This document shows, piece by piece, positions 1-10,800 of a stretch of 64,000 nucleotides of DNA. The position numbers and the translations under genes are program-made. Origin of the DNA: Microcoleus vaginatus WJT46-NPBG5 (GTDB taxonomy: Bacteria > Cyanobacteriota > Cyanobacteriia > Cyanobacteriales > Oscillatoriaceae); contig JAHHHM010000028.1 in NCBI GenBank assembly GCA_019359355.1, positions 1 to 64,000 of the forward strand. Direction: 5' to 3'. The notes below the pieces were generated by a model. That model ran no database searches and had not been told where the DNA came from. It saw only the letters and a list, made by a program, of their open reading frames with translations. Every line of letters starts with the position of its first letter. Position 1 is the first letter of the stretch.

Positions 1-203
<203 letters not shown>

Positions 204-221
204 GTACATCTACAATCGCTC

Positions 222-2492
222 TCATCCAACAGAAATGATGCGAGCTAGGAAGAATGCCCATGTCGTGACAATTCCTCCCAAGAGGTAGTGAGCTACCCCT
301 ACAGCGCGACCGTGAATGATGCTCAGAGCGCGGGGTTGAATTGCTGGGGCGACTTTGAGCTTGTTGTGTGCCCAAACGATCGACTCAATCAGTTCTTGCC
401 AGTAGCCGCGACCGCTGAACAGGAACATTAGACTGAATGCCCAGACAAAGTGAGCGCCTAGGAACAGCAAGCCGTATGCAGAGAGTGCCGTTCCGTAAGA
501 CTGAATCACCTGAGAAGCTTGCGCCCAGAGGAAGTCACGCAACCACCCATTGATGGTGATTGCACTCTGTGCAAAGTTGCCGCCGGTGATATGCGAGATG
601 CTGCCATCTGGATCAACGGTGCCCCATACATCTGATTGCATCTTCCAGCTGAAGTGGAAAATTACAATAGAGATGGAGTTGTACATCCAGAACAGACCTA
701 GGAAGACATGGTCCCAACCAGAAACTTGGCAGGTGCCACCCCGTCCGGGTCCATCACAGGGGAAGCGGAAGCCCAAATTCGCCTTGTCAGGAATTAGGCG
801 GGAGCTACGCGCAAACAACACACCCTTCAGCAGAATCAGAACTGTAACGTGAATGGTGAACGCATGGATATGGTGCACCATGAAATCAGCAGTTCCCAGA
901 GCAATGGGCATCATTGCGACTTTACCGGCAACTGCCATCACGCCACCACCGAAAGCATAGCTAGCGGGTTCCAGTGCGTTCGGGGCGGTATTGCCAGGAG
1001 CCAAGGTGTGGATATTTTGTACCCACTGGGCAAACACCGGCTGCAGTTGAATTGCGGTATCGGAGAACATATCTTGAGGACGACCGAAAGCCCGCATGGT
1101 GTCGTTATGAACGTACAACCCGAAGCTGTGGAAGCCCAAGAACATGCACACCCAGTTAAGGTGAGAGATGATCGCATCCCGGTGACGGATCACCCGATCA
1201 ATCAAATTATTGACATTTTTGGCTGGGTCATAGTCACGCACCATAAAGATGGCACCGTGAGCTGCGCCCCCAACAATACAGAACCCACCAATCCACATAT
1301 GATGTGTGAATATGGACAGCTGGGTCGCATAGTCAGTTGCGATGTAAGGGTAGGGCGGCATCGAATACATGTGATGCGCCACGATGATGCTCAGAGAACC
1401 CAACATTGCCAAGTTAATGGCTAGTTGAGCGTGCCAAGAGCTGGTCAGGACTTCATAGAGACCTTTGTGGCCTTCTCCAGTGAAGGGGCCTTTGTGGTTT
1501 TCTAGGATTTCCTTCATGCTGTGACCAATGCCCCAGTTAGTCCGGTACTGATGGCCAGCAATAATGAACAGCACTGCCAGTGCCAGGTGATGGTGCGCCG
1601 AATCCGACAGCCACAAACCGCCAGTGACAGGGTTTAAACCGCCCTTGAAGGTTAGGAAGTCTGTATATGCGCCCCAGTTCAGGGTAAAGAAGGGAATCAC
1701 ACCCTTGAAGAAACCCCAATCCACGCTGGGATACAGCTCTGTCATCAAGCTAGGGTTCAAGATGAACTCTTGAGGCAGGGGAATCTGATTGGGATCTACT
1801 CCAGCATCAAGCAGCTTGTTGATTGGCAGAGCGACGTGAATCTGGTGACCAGCCCAAGACAGGCAGCCCAGACCCAGCAAGCCGGCTAAGTGGTGGTTCA
1901 TCATCGACTCCACATTCTGGAACCATTCCAGTTTGGGAGCGCGTTTGTGATAGTGGAACCAACCGGCGAACAACATCAGCGCAGCCATTACTAGACCGCC
2001 GATAGCGGTGCAGTAAAGCTGAAATGTGTTAGTAATGCCGGCAGCCCGCCAAATTTGGAACAAGCCGGATGTAATTTGAATCCCGTGGAAGCCACCTCCC
2101 ACGTCAGCGTTCAAAATTTCTTGACCGACGATTGGCCAAACCACTTGGGCGCTCGGCCTAATGCCGGTCGGGTTAGTCAGCCAAGCCTCATAGTTGGAGA
2201 AACGAGCGCCGTGAAAATAAGCACCGCTTAACCAAATAAAGATGATAGCCAAGTGACCGAAGTGGGCACTAAATATCTTGCGGGATACGTCTTCTAAGTC
2301 ACTGGTATGACTGTCGAAATCGTGGGCGAGGGCGTGTAGATTCCAAATCCAGGTTGTGGTTTTGGGTCCTCTAGCCAAGGTGCGATCGAAGTGACCGGGT
2401 TTTCCCCATCGCTCAAAGGATGTAGGAACTGGGTCTTTATCGACAACAACTTTGACTTTTTTTGCCTCTCGCTCCGGAGGACTGATTGTCAT
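222..2492 (-). CDS. psaA: Photosystem I P700 apoprotein A1 (PsaA)
   Basis: PsaA is one half of the photosystem I reaction-centre heterodimer. It binds P700, the A0/A1 acceptors and, with PsaB, the [4Fe-4S] cluster FX. The 756-residue length matches the family (about 750). The sequence is strongly hydrophobic with about eleven membrane segments and many His ligands. It contains the FX-binding loop [19 protein letters not shown] in its C-terminal third, with two conserved cysteines. The start is ATG at 2492, preceded by an AGGAG ribosome-binding site on the coding strand. It is the first gene of the psaAB operon, and a gap of about 1.1 kb upstream leaves room for the long light-responsive leader typical of psaA. 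Nothing is truncated. Confidence 0.99.
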   Translation of the reverse strand: MTISPPEREAKKVKVVVDKDPVPTSFERWGKPGHFDRTLARGPKTTTWIWNLHALAHDFDSHTSDLEDVSRKIFSAHFGHLAIIFIWLSGAYFHGARFSNYEAWLTNPTGIRPSAQVVWPIVGQEILNADVGGGFHGIQITSGLFQIWRAAGITNTFQLYCTAIGGLVMAALMLFAGWFHYHKRAPKLEWFQNVESMMNHHLAGLLGLGCLSWAGHQIHVALPINKLLDAGVDPNQIPLPQEFILNPSLMTELYPSVDWGFFKGVIPFFTLNWGAYTDFLTFKGGLNPVTGGLWLSDSAHHHLALAVLFIIAGHQYRTNWGIGHSMKEILENHKGPFTGEGHKGLYEVLTSSWHAQLAINLAMLGSLSIIVAHHMYSMPPYPYIATDYATQLSIFTHHMWIGGFCIVGGAAHGAIFMVRDYDPAKNVNNLIDRVIRHRDAIISHLNWVCMFLGFHSFGLYVHNDTMRAFGRPQDMFSDTAIQLQPVFAQWVQNIHTLAPGNTAPNALEPASYAFGGGVMAVAGKVAMMPIALGTADFMVHHIHAFTIHVTVLILLKGVLFARSSRLIPDKANLGFRFPCDGPGRGGTCQVSGWDHVFLGLFWMYNSISIVIFHFSWKMQSDVWGTVDPDGSISHITGGNFAQSAITINGWLRDFLWAQASQVIQSYGTALSAYGLLFLGAHFVWAFSLMFLFSGRGYWQELIESIVWAHNKLKVAPAIQPRALSIIHGRAVGVAHYLLGGIVTTWAFFLARIISVG

Positions 2493-3622
2493 GGAGACTC
2501 TCCTCTCTGTAGACAGGGAACGAGCAATACACCACCAGAAGCGTTACCTACCGGCAACGGTTTCCCTCTCTGTTGAGCTGTCGGTGGCAGACATTTGGAA
2601 GACGATGCTCTTATGAAACTCATGTTGAGCTTCTGAACTTTTTATAGTTTAGTGCAACCTTCAAACGTCAGAGAGGGAACCCCCTTAGTAAACCAGCTTT
2701 TGGCTGGCTGCGTTTTTGAAACCGCATTGGTGGGGTACTGTTGGTGAATTATAGGTCTTGTAGCCGACTGTGTTTCAGAGTGCTTAACAATAATTCAAAA
2801 AGGCAAAGTGTTTGTGTACCTTGAGTTGCAACTCCTAAGTCCTTGAAAAAAGTCAAGGGGGTTTACAGCAAGTTCACAAAACTAAACAATTTGTTCAGTT
2901 AGCCCCCCTCAAACTAAATAAGTTTTGGTACTTAAGTATCTGCGTCCTCCACAGAGATGGCACATTTTATAAAAAGCCAAAACCCTTGTCAGTTAAGCTT
3001 TTTGAGCTGTCCGCCCCCGCAATGTCAAGAGTCCTATTACCCCAGCTAACCCAACTAGGAAGAACAAGCCCACTCCCTAGGTGTATACTTTGATAGATGT
3101 TTCCGCTATAATTGCCGGCCCCTAGTTCAATGGTCGGATGTGGCTGACTTAACAAAACAAAATTGTCGAGTGAAAGTATCTGTGCCACAAGATGATCAGA
3201 TAACCCTGCAATCATTAGAAAACTCTATATAGAGACTGGATAGAGACATAAAGACTGGAAGTTTATGATTTGAACTTCCTGGCAAATGGGCCGGCAGCCC
3301 ATCTGATGAGCGCTCGAACTTTCTAAACCTCTTCGTGGGAAAGATCATGCACTCACCGGCAACGCAATGAAAAGAAGTTTCCCTCGAACACGAAGCAAGT
3401 GACGGATGCCGATGATATACATCATGCTGCTAGCATCTAGACAAAAACCAGCCACAGTCCAGAATTCATGTAGAGTGATCTGGAGAACTTTGACGCAGCC
3501 TTTAAGAGTGAAAATCTCTGGAGAATTTGCCGCTATCCCGTAAGAGAACGGCGGAGAGCGTCAGTAAAATCTTCTATGGTAGTCATTAAATAACTGAATT
3601 GATCGCTTAGGAGTTAGCTTGC
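2493..3622. other. Long psaA upstream intergenic region
   Basis: This 1.1-kb gap lies between divergent psaA and a lipoprotein gene. It should contain the psaA promoter and leader. A small stem (CCAGC/GCTGG) followed by T residues lies near 2692-2717. On the minus strand near 3000-3065 there is a very short hydrophobic reading frame (FFLVGLAGVIGLLTL) that could encode a one-helix peptide, but its start is unclear because a stop lies just upstream. A longer open frame at 2967-3215 minus has no recognisable protein features. I see no tRNA or insertion sequence here. Confidence 0.4.
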
Positions 3623-4804
3623 GTGTTAGGCATGAACTGGCGAGGAACTGCTGCAAAAGTGCTACTAACGTCACTAATGGCAGCCGCTTTGGTATTAAAT
3701 TTAATGAGCTGTAGCGCTCGGATCGAGCAGCCAAAAGAATTGGGCGCTAAAACTGCGCCCACCCAGTTGGCGCAGAACATCTCAGAAGTTTCCCCACCGG
3801 CAGTCATTCAAGAACTGCGTGACAGCTTAAAAATCTACCGACCTCAAGTGGCGATTTTAAGCCCCCAGCCAGATGAAGTGTTGCAAGACACCACTGTTAA
3901 CGTGCGCTTTCAGGTGCAGGATCTGCCCATCTTCAAAAACCCAGACTTAGGGCTAGGGCCGCATTTGCACGTCATCCTAGACAACCAACCCTATATCGCA
4001 GTTTATGACCTCAATGAGCCACTAACATTCAAGGATTTAGCCCCTGGAACCCATACCCTGCGGGTCTTTGCCTCCCGCCCTTGGCACGAAAGTTTCAAAA
4101 ATGAAGGTGCCTATACCCAAACCACCTTTCACTTGTTCACCAAAACTCAAGACAACAAGCCCGATCCAGCCCTGCCGCTGTTAACCTATAGCCGGCCCAT
4201 CGGCACCTACGGGGCAGAACCCATCATGCTGGACTTCTACCTCACCAACGCCCCACTTCACCTTGTTGCCCAACAAAACTCAGAAGACGAGATTGCCGAC
4301 TGGAGAATTCGCGTCACCATCGACGGCGAAAGCTTTGTCATTGATCGTTGGGAGCCAATTTATCTCAAAGGCTTCAAACCGGGCAAGAACTGGGTGCAGC
4401 TAGAATTTCTTGATGAACTCGGTAACCCGGTTAAAAACGCCTTCAATAATACAGTGCGCCTGATTACTTACGAACCCAAAGGAAAAGATACCCTTTCCAA
4501 GCTCATTCGCGGTGAACTGTCTGCTACAGTCGCTCGTGGTATTGTCGAGCAAAACTACAGCGCCCAGCAGCCTGTAGCTTCACCAGAACCGGCAACGACT
4601 CCAGAAGTGACCCCACCGGCAGAAGTTCTTCCTCAACCGGCAGCGACTCCAGAAGCGCTACCACCGACAGAAGTTCTTCCCGAACCGGCAGCACCCTCAG
4701 ACCTACTCTCGCCGGTAGAACTGCTGCCGGCACCCTCAGACGAAACACCCGCACCCCAGCTTAACCAGGAAGAAGCACCCACCTCCGATCCAGAACGTAC
4801 CTAA
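3623..4804 (+). CDS. Conserved cyanobacterial lipoprotein with Pro/Glu-rich tail
   Basis: The function is unknown. The N-terminus is a lipoprotein signal: a charged start, a hydrophobic stretch, and the lipobox LMSC with Cys30 as the probable lipid-modified residue, so the mature protein is likely membrane-anchored outside the cytoplasm. Residues about 70-300 form a beta-rich region with two copies of an Ig-like pattern (GPHLHVILDNQPY, then GTHTLRVFASRPW; later a second VTIDGE unit). The last 90 residues are low-complexity, with repeated PEV/PATTPE/EVLPEPA units. The start may be GTG at 3623 (GGAG ten bases upstream) or ATG at 3632; both keep the signal. It stands alone, divergent from psaA and followed by an inverted repeat. 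A role at the cell envelope is inference only. Confidence 0.8.
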   Translation: MLGMNWRGTAAKVLLTSLMAAALVLNLMSCSARIEQPKELGAKTAPTQLAQNISEVSPPAVIQELRDSLKIYRPQVAILSPQPDEVLQDTTVNVRFQVQDLPIFKNPDLGLGPHLHVILDNQPYIAVYDLNEPLTFKDLAPGTHTLRVFASRPWHESFKNEGAYTQTTFHLFTKTQDNKPDPALPLLTYSRPIGTYGAEPIMLDFYLTNAPLHLVAQQNSEDEIADWRIRVTIDGESFVIDRWEPIYLKGFKPGKNWVQLEFLDELGNPVKNAFNNTVRLITYEPKGKDTLSKLIRGELSATVARGIVEQNYSAQQPVASPEPATTPEVTPPAEVLPQPAATPEALPPTEVLPEPAAPSDLLSPVELLPAPSDETPAPQLNQEEAPTSDPERT

Positions 4805-4811
4805 CCGGCTG

Positions 4812-4931
4812 GCATCGGTGGGAACCCCTCCAAATATCACCCCGTCAGGTGAGTAGACCGAATGAAGCGCTCTCAAACTGGCAAATTAAAGTTTCAGGGA
4901 TGATATTTAGATGGAGGGGTGCCTGCGATGC
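4812..4931. repeat. Long imperfect inverted repeat
   Basis: The left arm (4812-4844) and right arm (4897-4931) share, in inverted orientation, the blocks GCATCG, ACCCCTCC and AAATATCA, separated by small gaps. The spacer is about 52 bases. It follows the lipoprotein gene and its right arm contains the ribosome-binding site and start of the small reading frame at 4928. It could be a transcript hairpin or the remnant of a small palindromic element. Confidence 0.5.
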
Positions 4932-5095
4932 TGGAAAAACTACGACAAGCTACTATCATCACACTTTTGCTTAACCTGTTGATGGCCTTATCTTCGCCTT
5001 CCGCCACCCACACAGCCCCAGTGTCCAAATGGCGCGAAAATATAGTGCCTATCCTGAGTCAGCCAGCTCCAATTTCTCCGGGACGCGATTCTTAA
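4928..5095 (+). CDS. Possible small secreted peptide (55 aa)
   Basis: This is an ATG-initiated 55-codon frame with a strong GGAGGGG ribosome-binding site about ten bases upstream. The N-terminus has charged residues (MLEKLRQ), then a hydrophobic core (TIITLLLNLLMALSS) and small residues at SPSATHTA, which looks like a cleavable signal peptide. The remaining 30 residues are polar with several prolines. I do not recognise a family. It sits 123 bases after the lipoprotein gene on the same strand, and its start overlaps the right arm of an inverted repeat, so its translation could be controlled by that hairpin. It may also be a chance frame. Confidence 0.4.
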   Translation: MLEKLRQATIITLLLNLLMALSSPSATHTAPVSKWRENIVPILSQPAPISPGRDS

Positions 5096-5166
5096 GGTTA
5101 ACGGACCGCCACAGTATTAAACTTAAACCGCGGCCATAGTATTTGGAATCTTAGATTTTAGATACA

Positions 5167-5841
5167 ATGCAAACTCTTAAATCTAAAATTCTGAGCGTGT
5201 CTTACCGATATTTGCTGTTTTACAAACCCTACAATGTTTTATGCCAGTTCACAGATACCGAAACCTGTGATACCGACCGGCTGACACTTAAAAATTACGT
5301 GCCGGTGCCTTCGGTTTACCCTGCAGGTCGTCTGGATCTTGACAGCGAAGGATTGCTGTTACTGACTAATGACGGGCAATTGCAACACCGGCTGCTTGAG
5401 CCTCAGTTTGGCCATCCACGCACCTACTGGGTGCAAGTAGAGCGTATCCCGGACGCTACAGCACTTAAACAGCTAAGCCAAGGGGTGAAAATTCAGGATT
5501 ATCGCACCCGACCGGCATCAGTCAAGTTATTGCCGGTTGAACCTTCTCTACCGCCGCGCAATCCACCGATTCGATTCCGTAAAAATGTCCCGACGGCATG
5601 GTTAGAAATAACACTTACAGAAGGTCGTAACCGTCAGGTTAGGCGGATGACAGCAGCCGTGGGGTTTCCGACATTGCGGCTAGTTCGTGCTGCCATTGGC
5701 CCTCTGCGCTTACAGGACTTAGAACCGGGCCAGTGGCGAGATTTAACTTCTGATGAACTGCAAGCACTACATCAGCTCAACAAAACTTCAAGTCGGCGCT
5801 CTCTTAACCCAAATATTAAAAATCACAAGATCAGGCATTAG
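5167..5841 (+). CDS. rluE: rRNA pseudouridine synthase, RsuA/RluE type
   Basis: The protein isomerises uridine to pseudouridine in ribosomal RNA, probably 23S rRNA if the RluE assignment holds. The RsuA-family catalytic motif [18 protein letters not shown] is present, with Asp57 the expected nucleophile. The family FYKPY start and the later [19 protein letters not shown] block are also intact. At 224 residues it lacks an N-terminal S4 domain, which matches RluE rather than RsuA or RluB. The first 11 codons are weakly supported; a GTG within the first 12 codons would give a start closer to the family norm. The C-terminal 15 residues are basic and unstructured. Flanked by intergenic DNA, it looks monocistronic. 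The family is certain; the exact rRNA target is inferred. Confidence 0.85.
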   Translation: MQTLKSKILSVSYRYLLFYKPYNVLCQFTDTETCDTDRLTLKNYVPVPSVYPAGRLDLDSEGLLLLTNDGQLQHRLLEPQFGHPRTYWVQVERIPDATALKQLSQGVKIQDYRTRPASVKLLPVEPSLPPRNPPIRFRKNVPTAWLEITLTEGRNRQVRRMTAAVGFPTLRLVRAAIGPLRLQDLEPGQWRDLTSDELQALHQLNKTSSRRSLNPNIKNHKIRH

Positions 5842-6173
5842 GAACAAACGAAAACTTATCACACCTGAGCACATTCATTAACTGGAAACGCCTGATAATC
5901 CCCATATTAAAGGTAGCAAATTTATATACAGCCGTTTTCCACTTGTGGCAATCTGTAAACCCCTATTATAAAAATTGCCGATATTGTGGAAGCTACCGTG
6001 ATTCTTTTGTAGAGGAAACACGAGTAATCGATAAGCATCGCTTTCAGGGAGCGCGTTGGTATTGAAAGAAATAAGAAGTGTATCTGATCACCAGATTTTT
6101 TGAGCTAGATCACTAGCGAGCTGCTCAACCCCTGATAATATCATTAATATCTTATTAGTGACAACATTTTCCA

Positions 6174-6992
6174 ATGCTATTGTTGACTATTGCCATAACC
6201 GGAGCAACAGCCATACTGGTTTCCTGGTTGATTTGCCAAAAACGCCCATCTAGCTCATCTTTTAGAGTTGTTCTTTTTCACGCATTTTCCAGCTTTGCAT
6301 TTATTTGGAGTCTGCTTTTATGGGGACATCCAGATACTATCGGGCGTTCATTATCCTTCCTTATGATGCTTTTAAATTTTATACTCTTTTGCGTGTGGTA
6401 CACAAGGTTTAATGCTTTTAATCAGTTAATTTTTGAAAATCTTACCAAGAGAAAAAATAGGAAATGGGCAAAATTCTCTAGTTTTTTAGCTGCTATTGGA
6501 CTTTCTGCTATTTTCTGTTTCCCTTCTTTTTGGTATTTTGACGCTAATTACTCCAAATTACGCCAAACAAAAGGAGCTTACTACGAGCTTAGACACCTGA
6601 CTATGTATATAGGATTTTACTATCAAGAATATTCTTATTTTCCAAATTCTTTAGAAGAACTTTTCAAGGAACGGGGTTCTGTTGTTCCCAAATCGATATC
6701 CCAGAGTCCATACAGCTACGAAATGAATTCTACAACTACTCAATCTATAATTCACGCCTTGCCACCACAAACGGAAATGAAAAGTTATATTTCTGGGGTA
6801 TTTGCTTCTCAAAGCCCCCACCAAGACAACAAACAAAAATCTGAAAAAGTAAAATATGAGGAATTACCTAATATTATCTGCATTTCTAAATCCTCTTCAG
6901 GAGGGCGTCTATCTGAACCAAAATTGAAAGCAAAAAAGCCATCGTGCGGTGATGATAGTATAGAGTTTGAACCTAAATTTATTGATGATTAA
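6174..6992 (+). CDS. Uncharacterised AT-rich membrane protein with pseudopilin-like segment
   Basis: This 272-residue protein has about four hydrophobic helices in residues 1-125: an N-terminal one, then AFSSFAFIWSLLLWG, FLMMLLNFILFCVWY and FLAAIGLSAIFCFPSFWYF. A soluble part of about 145 residues follows. Just after the last helix, the pattern of a long helix then YYQEYSYFPNSLEELF resembles the helix-to-YP-S-LeeL transition of type II secretion pseudopilins, although no prepilin peptidase site is visible. The C-terminus is polar and Lys/Ser-rich. Base composition is clearly more AT-rich than neighbouring genes, and the surrounding gaps are long, so recent acquisition is possible. The ribosome-binding site is weak. 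I do not recognise the family and assign no function. Confidence 0.6.
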   Translation: MLLLTIAITGATAILVSWLICQKRPSSSSFRVVLFHAFSSFAFIWSLLLWGHPDTIGRSLSFLMMLLNFILFCVWYTRFNAFNQLIFENLTKRKNRKWAKFSSFLAAIGLSAIFCFPSFWYFDANYSKLRQTKGAYYELRHLTMYIGFYYQEYSYFPNSLEELFKERGSVVPKSISQSPYSYEMNSTTTQSIIHALPPQTEMKSYISGVFASQSPHQDNKQKSEKVKYEELPNIICISKSSSGGRLSEPKLKAKKPSCGDDSIEFEPKFIDD

Positions 6993-7894
6993 TGTGCTTG
7001 CAGAATAATCACAAATAATTAAGAAGCAGCGATTATAATTGCTAGATTCATACCAACAAAAGCTCGGCTAATTATGATTAGCCAAAGGCGCAACCATTGC
7101 CCAAAGTAGGCAAGATTCTTTCATGAAATTGGTACTTAGATGTGGATAAAAGCGATCTCGTTCCAAATTTTCACCACTTCTCCGTATACAAATGCCGGCA
7201 CTCCGTATCTGATGCTCCTCGCCATAGGATACCAGGAACTTCTTAGCGATAATTACGATTATCCTCTAAAAATAAAGCATTGATAAAATTTTAACCACAA
7301 AATGGAGTATGATTTTTATTTTGTTCCTAAAATGTTGAATTAAGGCGATTTTTAGTTATGATAATTTTCCGACAATTTGAGGTTCTGCACGGATACAGCA
7401 AGCTTTTATGGATAAACCAATCGACCTTATTTTCACTAAAAGTAAGATATTTTGTACTTGTATACTTAAATTTAATCTATAAACTAATAATTTTATTATC
7501 TACTTACTTCACACACCGGCTTAGCAAAGGCTTAGCTCCAAAACCGGCAATCTGAATCATCGCTTTCAAGCCAAAGCAAGGGCTTGTCCTATCTTAGATG
7601 ACAATGGAATTACCCTCACCGGCTTGGGTATGAAACTGCTCTCAGCAGAGTATTAAGCATTTATTTCAATTAATTTTTATTGAATTAATTACATTTTGTG
7701 TGAAAATTGTAAATTTCTTATTTAATTATGGAATCCTGAAATCTAGAAGCAATCGCTTGGGGCGTCTAGGCCGGCCAAGATAATCGCAGAGCCAAAGATG
7801 GGTGCACTCTTTGATGAATAACCCTAGAAACTAGCAAGCAATTGAATTCCTTACTTAACCACATACAAACTCATTGGAGGGTAGGAGTTGACCT
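6993..7894. other. AT-rich intergenic region
   Basis: No supported gene lies in these 900 bases. An open frame at 7358-7555 is AT-rich and lacks a ribosome-binding site. A short frame ending near 7656 reads ACPILDDNGITLTGLGM before a stop and looks protein-like, perhaps a gene remnant, but it is too short to identify. The promoter of the large kinase presumably lies in the last 100 bases. Confidence 0.3.
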
Positions 7895-10800
7895 ATGACC
7901 CCCAACTTCCCATTTATTAAATACCGCCACGCTCAAGATGAAGCGCCAGCTCTACCCGTTGAGCCGGCACAAGAGAATGCAAAGATTCGGCAAATGGAAG
8001 AAGCACTACACAGCGCAAACATACAACTAGAGTGGTATCGCACCCTCTACGAAAATAGTCCTGTCATCTACTTCACCTTAAACTCAGCCGATGCCAAGGT
8101 GCTGGCAGTCAACCATAGTGGCGCAGCCCTCCTGGGATATAGCGTTGAAGAATTAAAGTGTAACTCGCTTTTTGAGCTGGTTCACGCCCAAGACTTAGCC
8201 GTGCTGCAATCAGCCTTTGCCACTTGGGTGCAATTGCCTGTTACTGAGGGTAAATGGGAATTTAGGCTAATGCGTCAAGATGGCAGCATCTTATGGGTTA
8301 GAACCTCAATCCAGCTAAATATTAACGAGCAATTTCATGAAAACTACCATTGTTTAGAGCCGCTTTGTGCTGACTGTAAGCTTGGGTTGCATCTGTCAAA
8401 ACATCAACCTCACAATGCGTTTGCTACAAACCTCTGCTCATTGCCACAGGTAGAAAGTGAGCCTCTCAGTTCGATCTCAAACTCGCAGATCAACCTCCCC
8501 ACAGCCATCGTGTTAGTTTGTGAAGACATAACTGCCAGCAAGCAAGCAGAGGCAGCACTCGCAGAAGAGCGCCAATTTGTTTTTACGCTCCTCGATACCC
8601 TCGATGTTGCCGGCATCCCCATCACCTACGAAAACCAACCGGCAACCCAAGTAGTGCTGCACGACATCACCGGACGCAAGCGCTCAGAAGCCGAAAAAAC
8701 TCATTTAATTGCCTCTTTACAAGAACACGCCCGCCAGCAAGCCGCTGTTGCTCAATTAGGTCAGTTAGCCTTAGCCGGCATCCCTTTAGACAAGCTGCTA
8801 GACGAAGCGGTTGCCCTAGTGGCGCAAATATTAGAAGTAGAGTCTTGCAAAATTTTAGAATTACAAGCCGATGGTAAAGCCTTGCTACTGAAAGCCGGTG
8901 TCGGATCGCAGGAAGAACCCGGAGAGTCTATCGGCAGCCAGCTTTCAAGTGAGCCAGTGATGGAAACCTTGTGTGCAGAAACGCGATTCAGTGCACTCCC
9001 CTTGCTTCACCGCTACAGCACAGTCAGCGGGATTCGTGTAATTGCCGGCAGCAATCAGAATTGGGGCAAACAAGTCAAGTTAGGTCAAGAAGATGAAACT
9101 CCTCACTTAATACCGCAACTCTTACAAAACTTACCAGGAGGTTTGGAAGCACAGACTAACCAACGGCGCACCTTCACCCAAAATGACACTCACTTTCTGC
9201 AAGCAATCTCGAATGTGTTAGCCACTGCGATCGAACGTCATCGATCAGAGGCACATCGGCACTTGCTAGAACGGGCAATCACCGCCAGCAGTAATGGCAT
9301 CATCATCACCGATCCCACGCAACCAGATAACCCGATTATTTATGCCAATCCTGGTTTTGAACGCATAACCGGCTACAAACTGACTGAAATTATCGGTCGT
9401 AATTGCCGGTTCTTGCAGGGAAGCAATCGAGATCAGGCAGCCCTCCAGCCCTTGCGGCGAGCGATGGCAGAACAACGAGAGTGTCACGCCATCCTGCAAA
9501 ATTACCGTAAAGATGGCACATTATTTTGGAATGAATTATACATTTCGCCTGTAAGGGATGCTGCCGGTCGAGTGGTTAACTTTGTGGGCATCCAGAAAGA
9601 CATAACTGAGCGCAAACGAGCCGAAAAAGAGCGTGATCGCTTCTTCACCCTTTCCCTGGATATGTTGTGCATCGCCGGCTTTGATGGCTACTTCAAACGA
9701 TTGAATCCCGCCTGGGAAAAAGTTTTAGGCTGGAGAAAAGAAGAACTGCAAGCCAAACCCTTTATCGAATTTGTCCATCCAGACGATCGCAGCGCCACCT
9801 TAGCGGAAATGTCAAAATTAGCCGGTGGAACAGATACCCTCGCCTTTGAGAATCGCTATCGCTGCGCGGATGGCTCCTATAAGTGGCTGTGGTGGAATTC
9901 CACCGTCTGTTTGGAAGAAAACATTATTTATGCAGTCGCTCACGATGTAACTGAGCGAAAACAAGCCGAACAAGAATTGCGACGCTCTCACCGGCAAACC
10001 ATTAACATCCTGGAAAGCATCACCGACGCCTTTTTTGCAGTGGATCATCAGTTCCGCTTCACCTACCTCAATCAGGAAGCCGAACAGTTGCTGCGTCAAC
10101 AGCGCGAATCACTGATCGGTGAGCGGTTGTGGGATAAGTTTCCCGAAACAGTCGGCTCAACCTTTTATGTCGAATACCATAAAGCGTTGAGCGAACAAGT
10201 CCCCGTAAAATTTGAAGAATTCTATCCGCCTCTAGATGCCTGGTTTGCCGTTCACGCTTACCCAACTGCCGATGGACTTGCGGTTTACTTTACTGAAATT
10301 ACAGAACGCAAGCAAACAGAAGAAGGACTGCGACATCGTTTTGGACTTGAAGAGGCACTGGCACAGGTTTCAAGATTGTTTGTCTCCATCGGCGACACCG
10401 ATTTCAATTTAGTCCTGCAAGTGTTAGGAAAAGCGTTGGGAGCCAATCGCGCCTATATTTTCCAACTTCGAGAAAACAGGAGCAAAATTGATAATACCTG
10501 CGAGTGGTGTGACGAACGGACACAACCGCAGATCGACAACCTCCAAAATCAGGATACTGTCTTATTTCCCTGGCTAATGAGCCAGCTAGTGAGCGATCAA
10601 ACGATACAGATATCCGATGTGGAGACTTTACCGGCTCTCGCCGGCTCAGAAAAAGCAATTCTGCAAGCCCAAAGCATTCGCTCGCAGCTCATCGTTCCTA
10701 TAAAATTCGATAACGGTGAACTGTTTGGATTTATTGGGTTTGACGATACAGAAAAATGCCGGCAGTGGTCCGGTGAAGACGTTCGTGTGCTGCGCGTCAT

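Noticed and set aside
550-1424. Open frames on the plus strand opposite psaA (550-852, 849-1424)
   Set aside because: They are antisense shadows of the highly biased psaA codons, without ribosome-binding sites or protein-like composition.
2967-3215. 82-codon frame on the minus strand upstream of psaA
   Set aside because: No recognisable domain or good start; only a different-frame micro-ORF inside it looks hydrophobic and was reported with low weight.
3260-3300. TGATTTGAAC string resembling an inverted tRNA T-loop
   Set aside because: No acceptor, D or anticodon stems can be built around it.
7358-7656. AT-rich frame 7358-7555 and a protein-like tail ending at 7656
   Set aside because: No ribosome-binding site; the tail is about 40 codons after a stop and I could not link it to any family.
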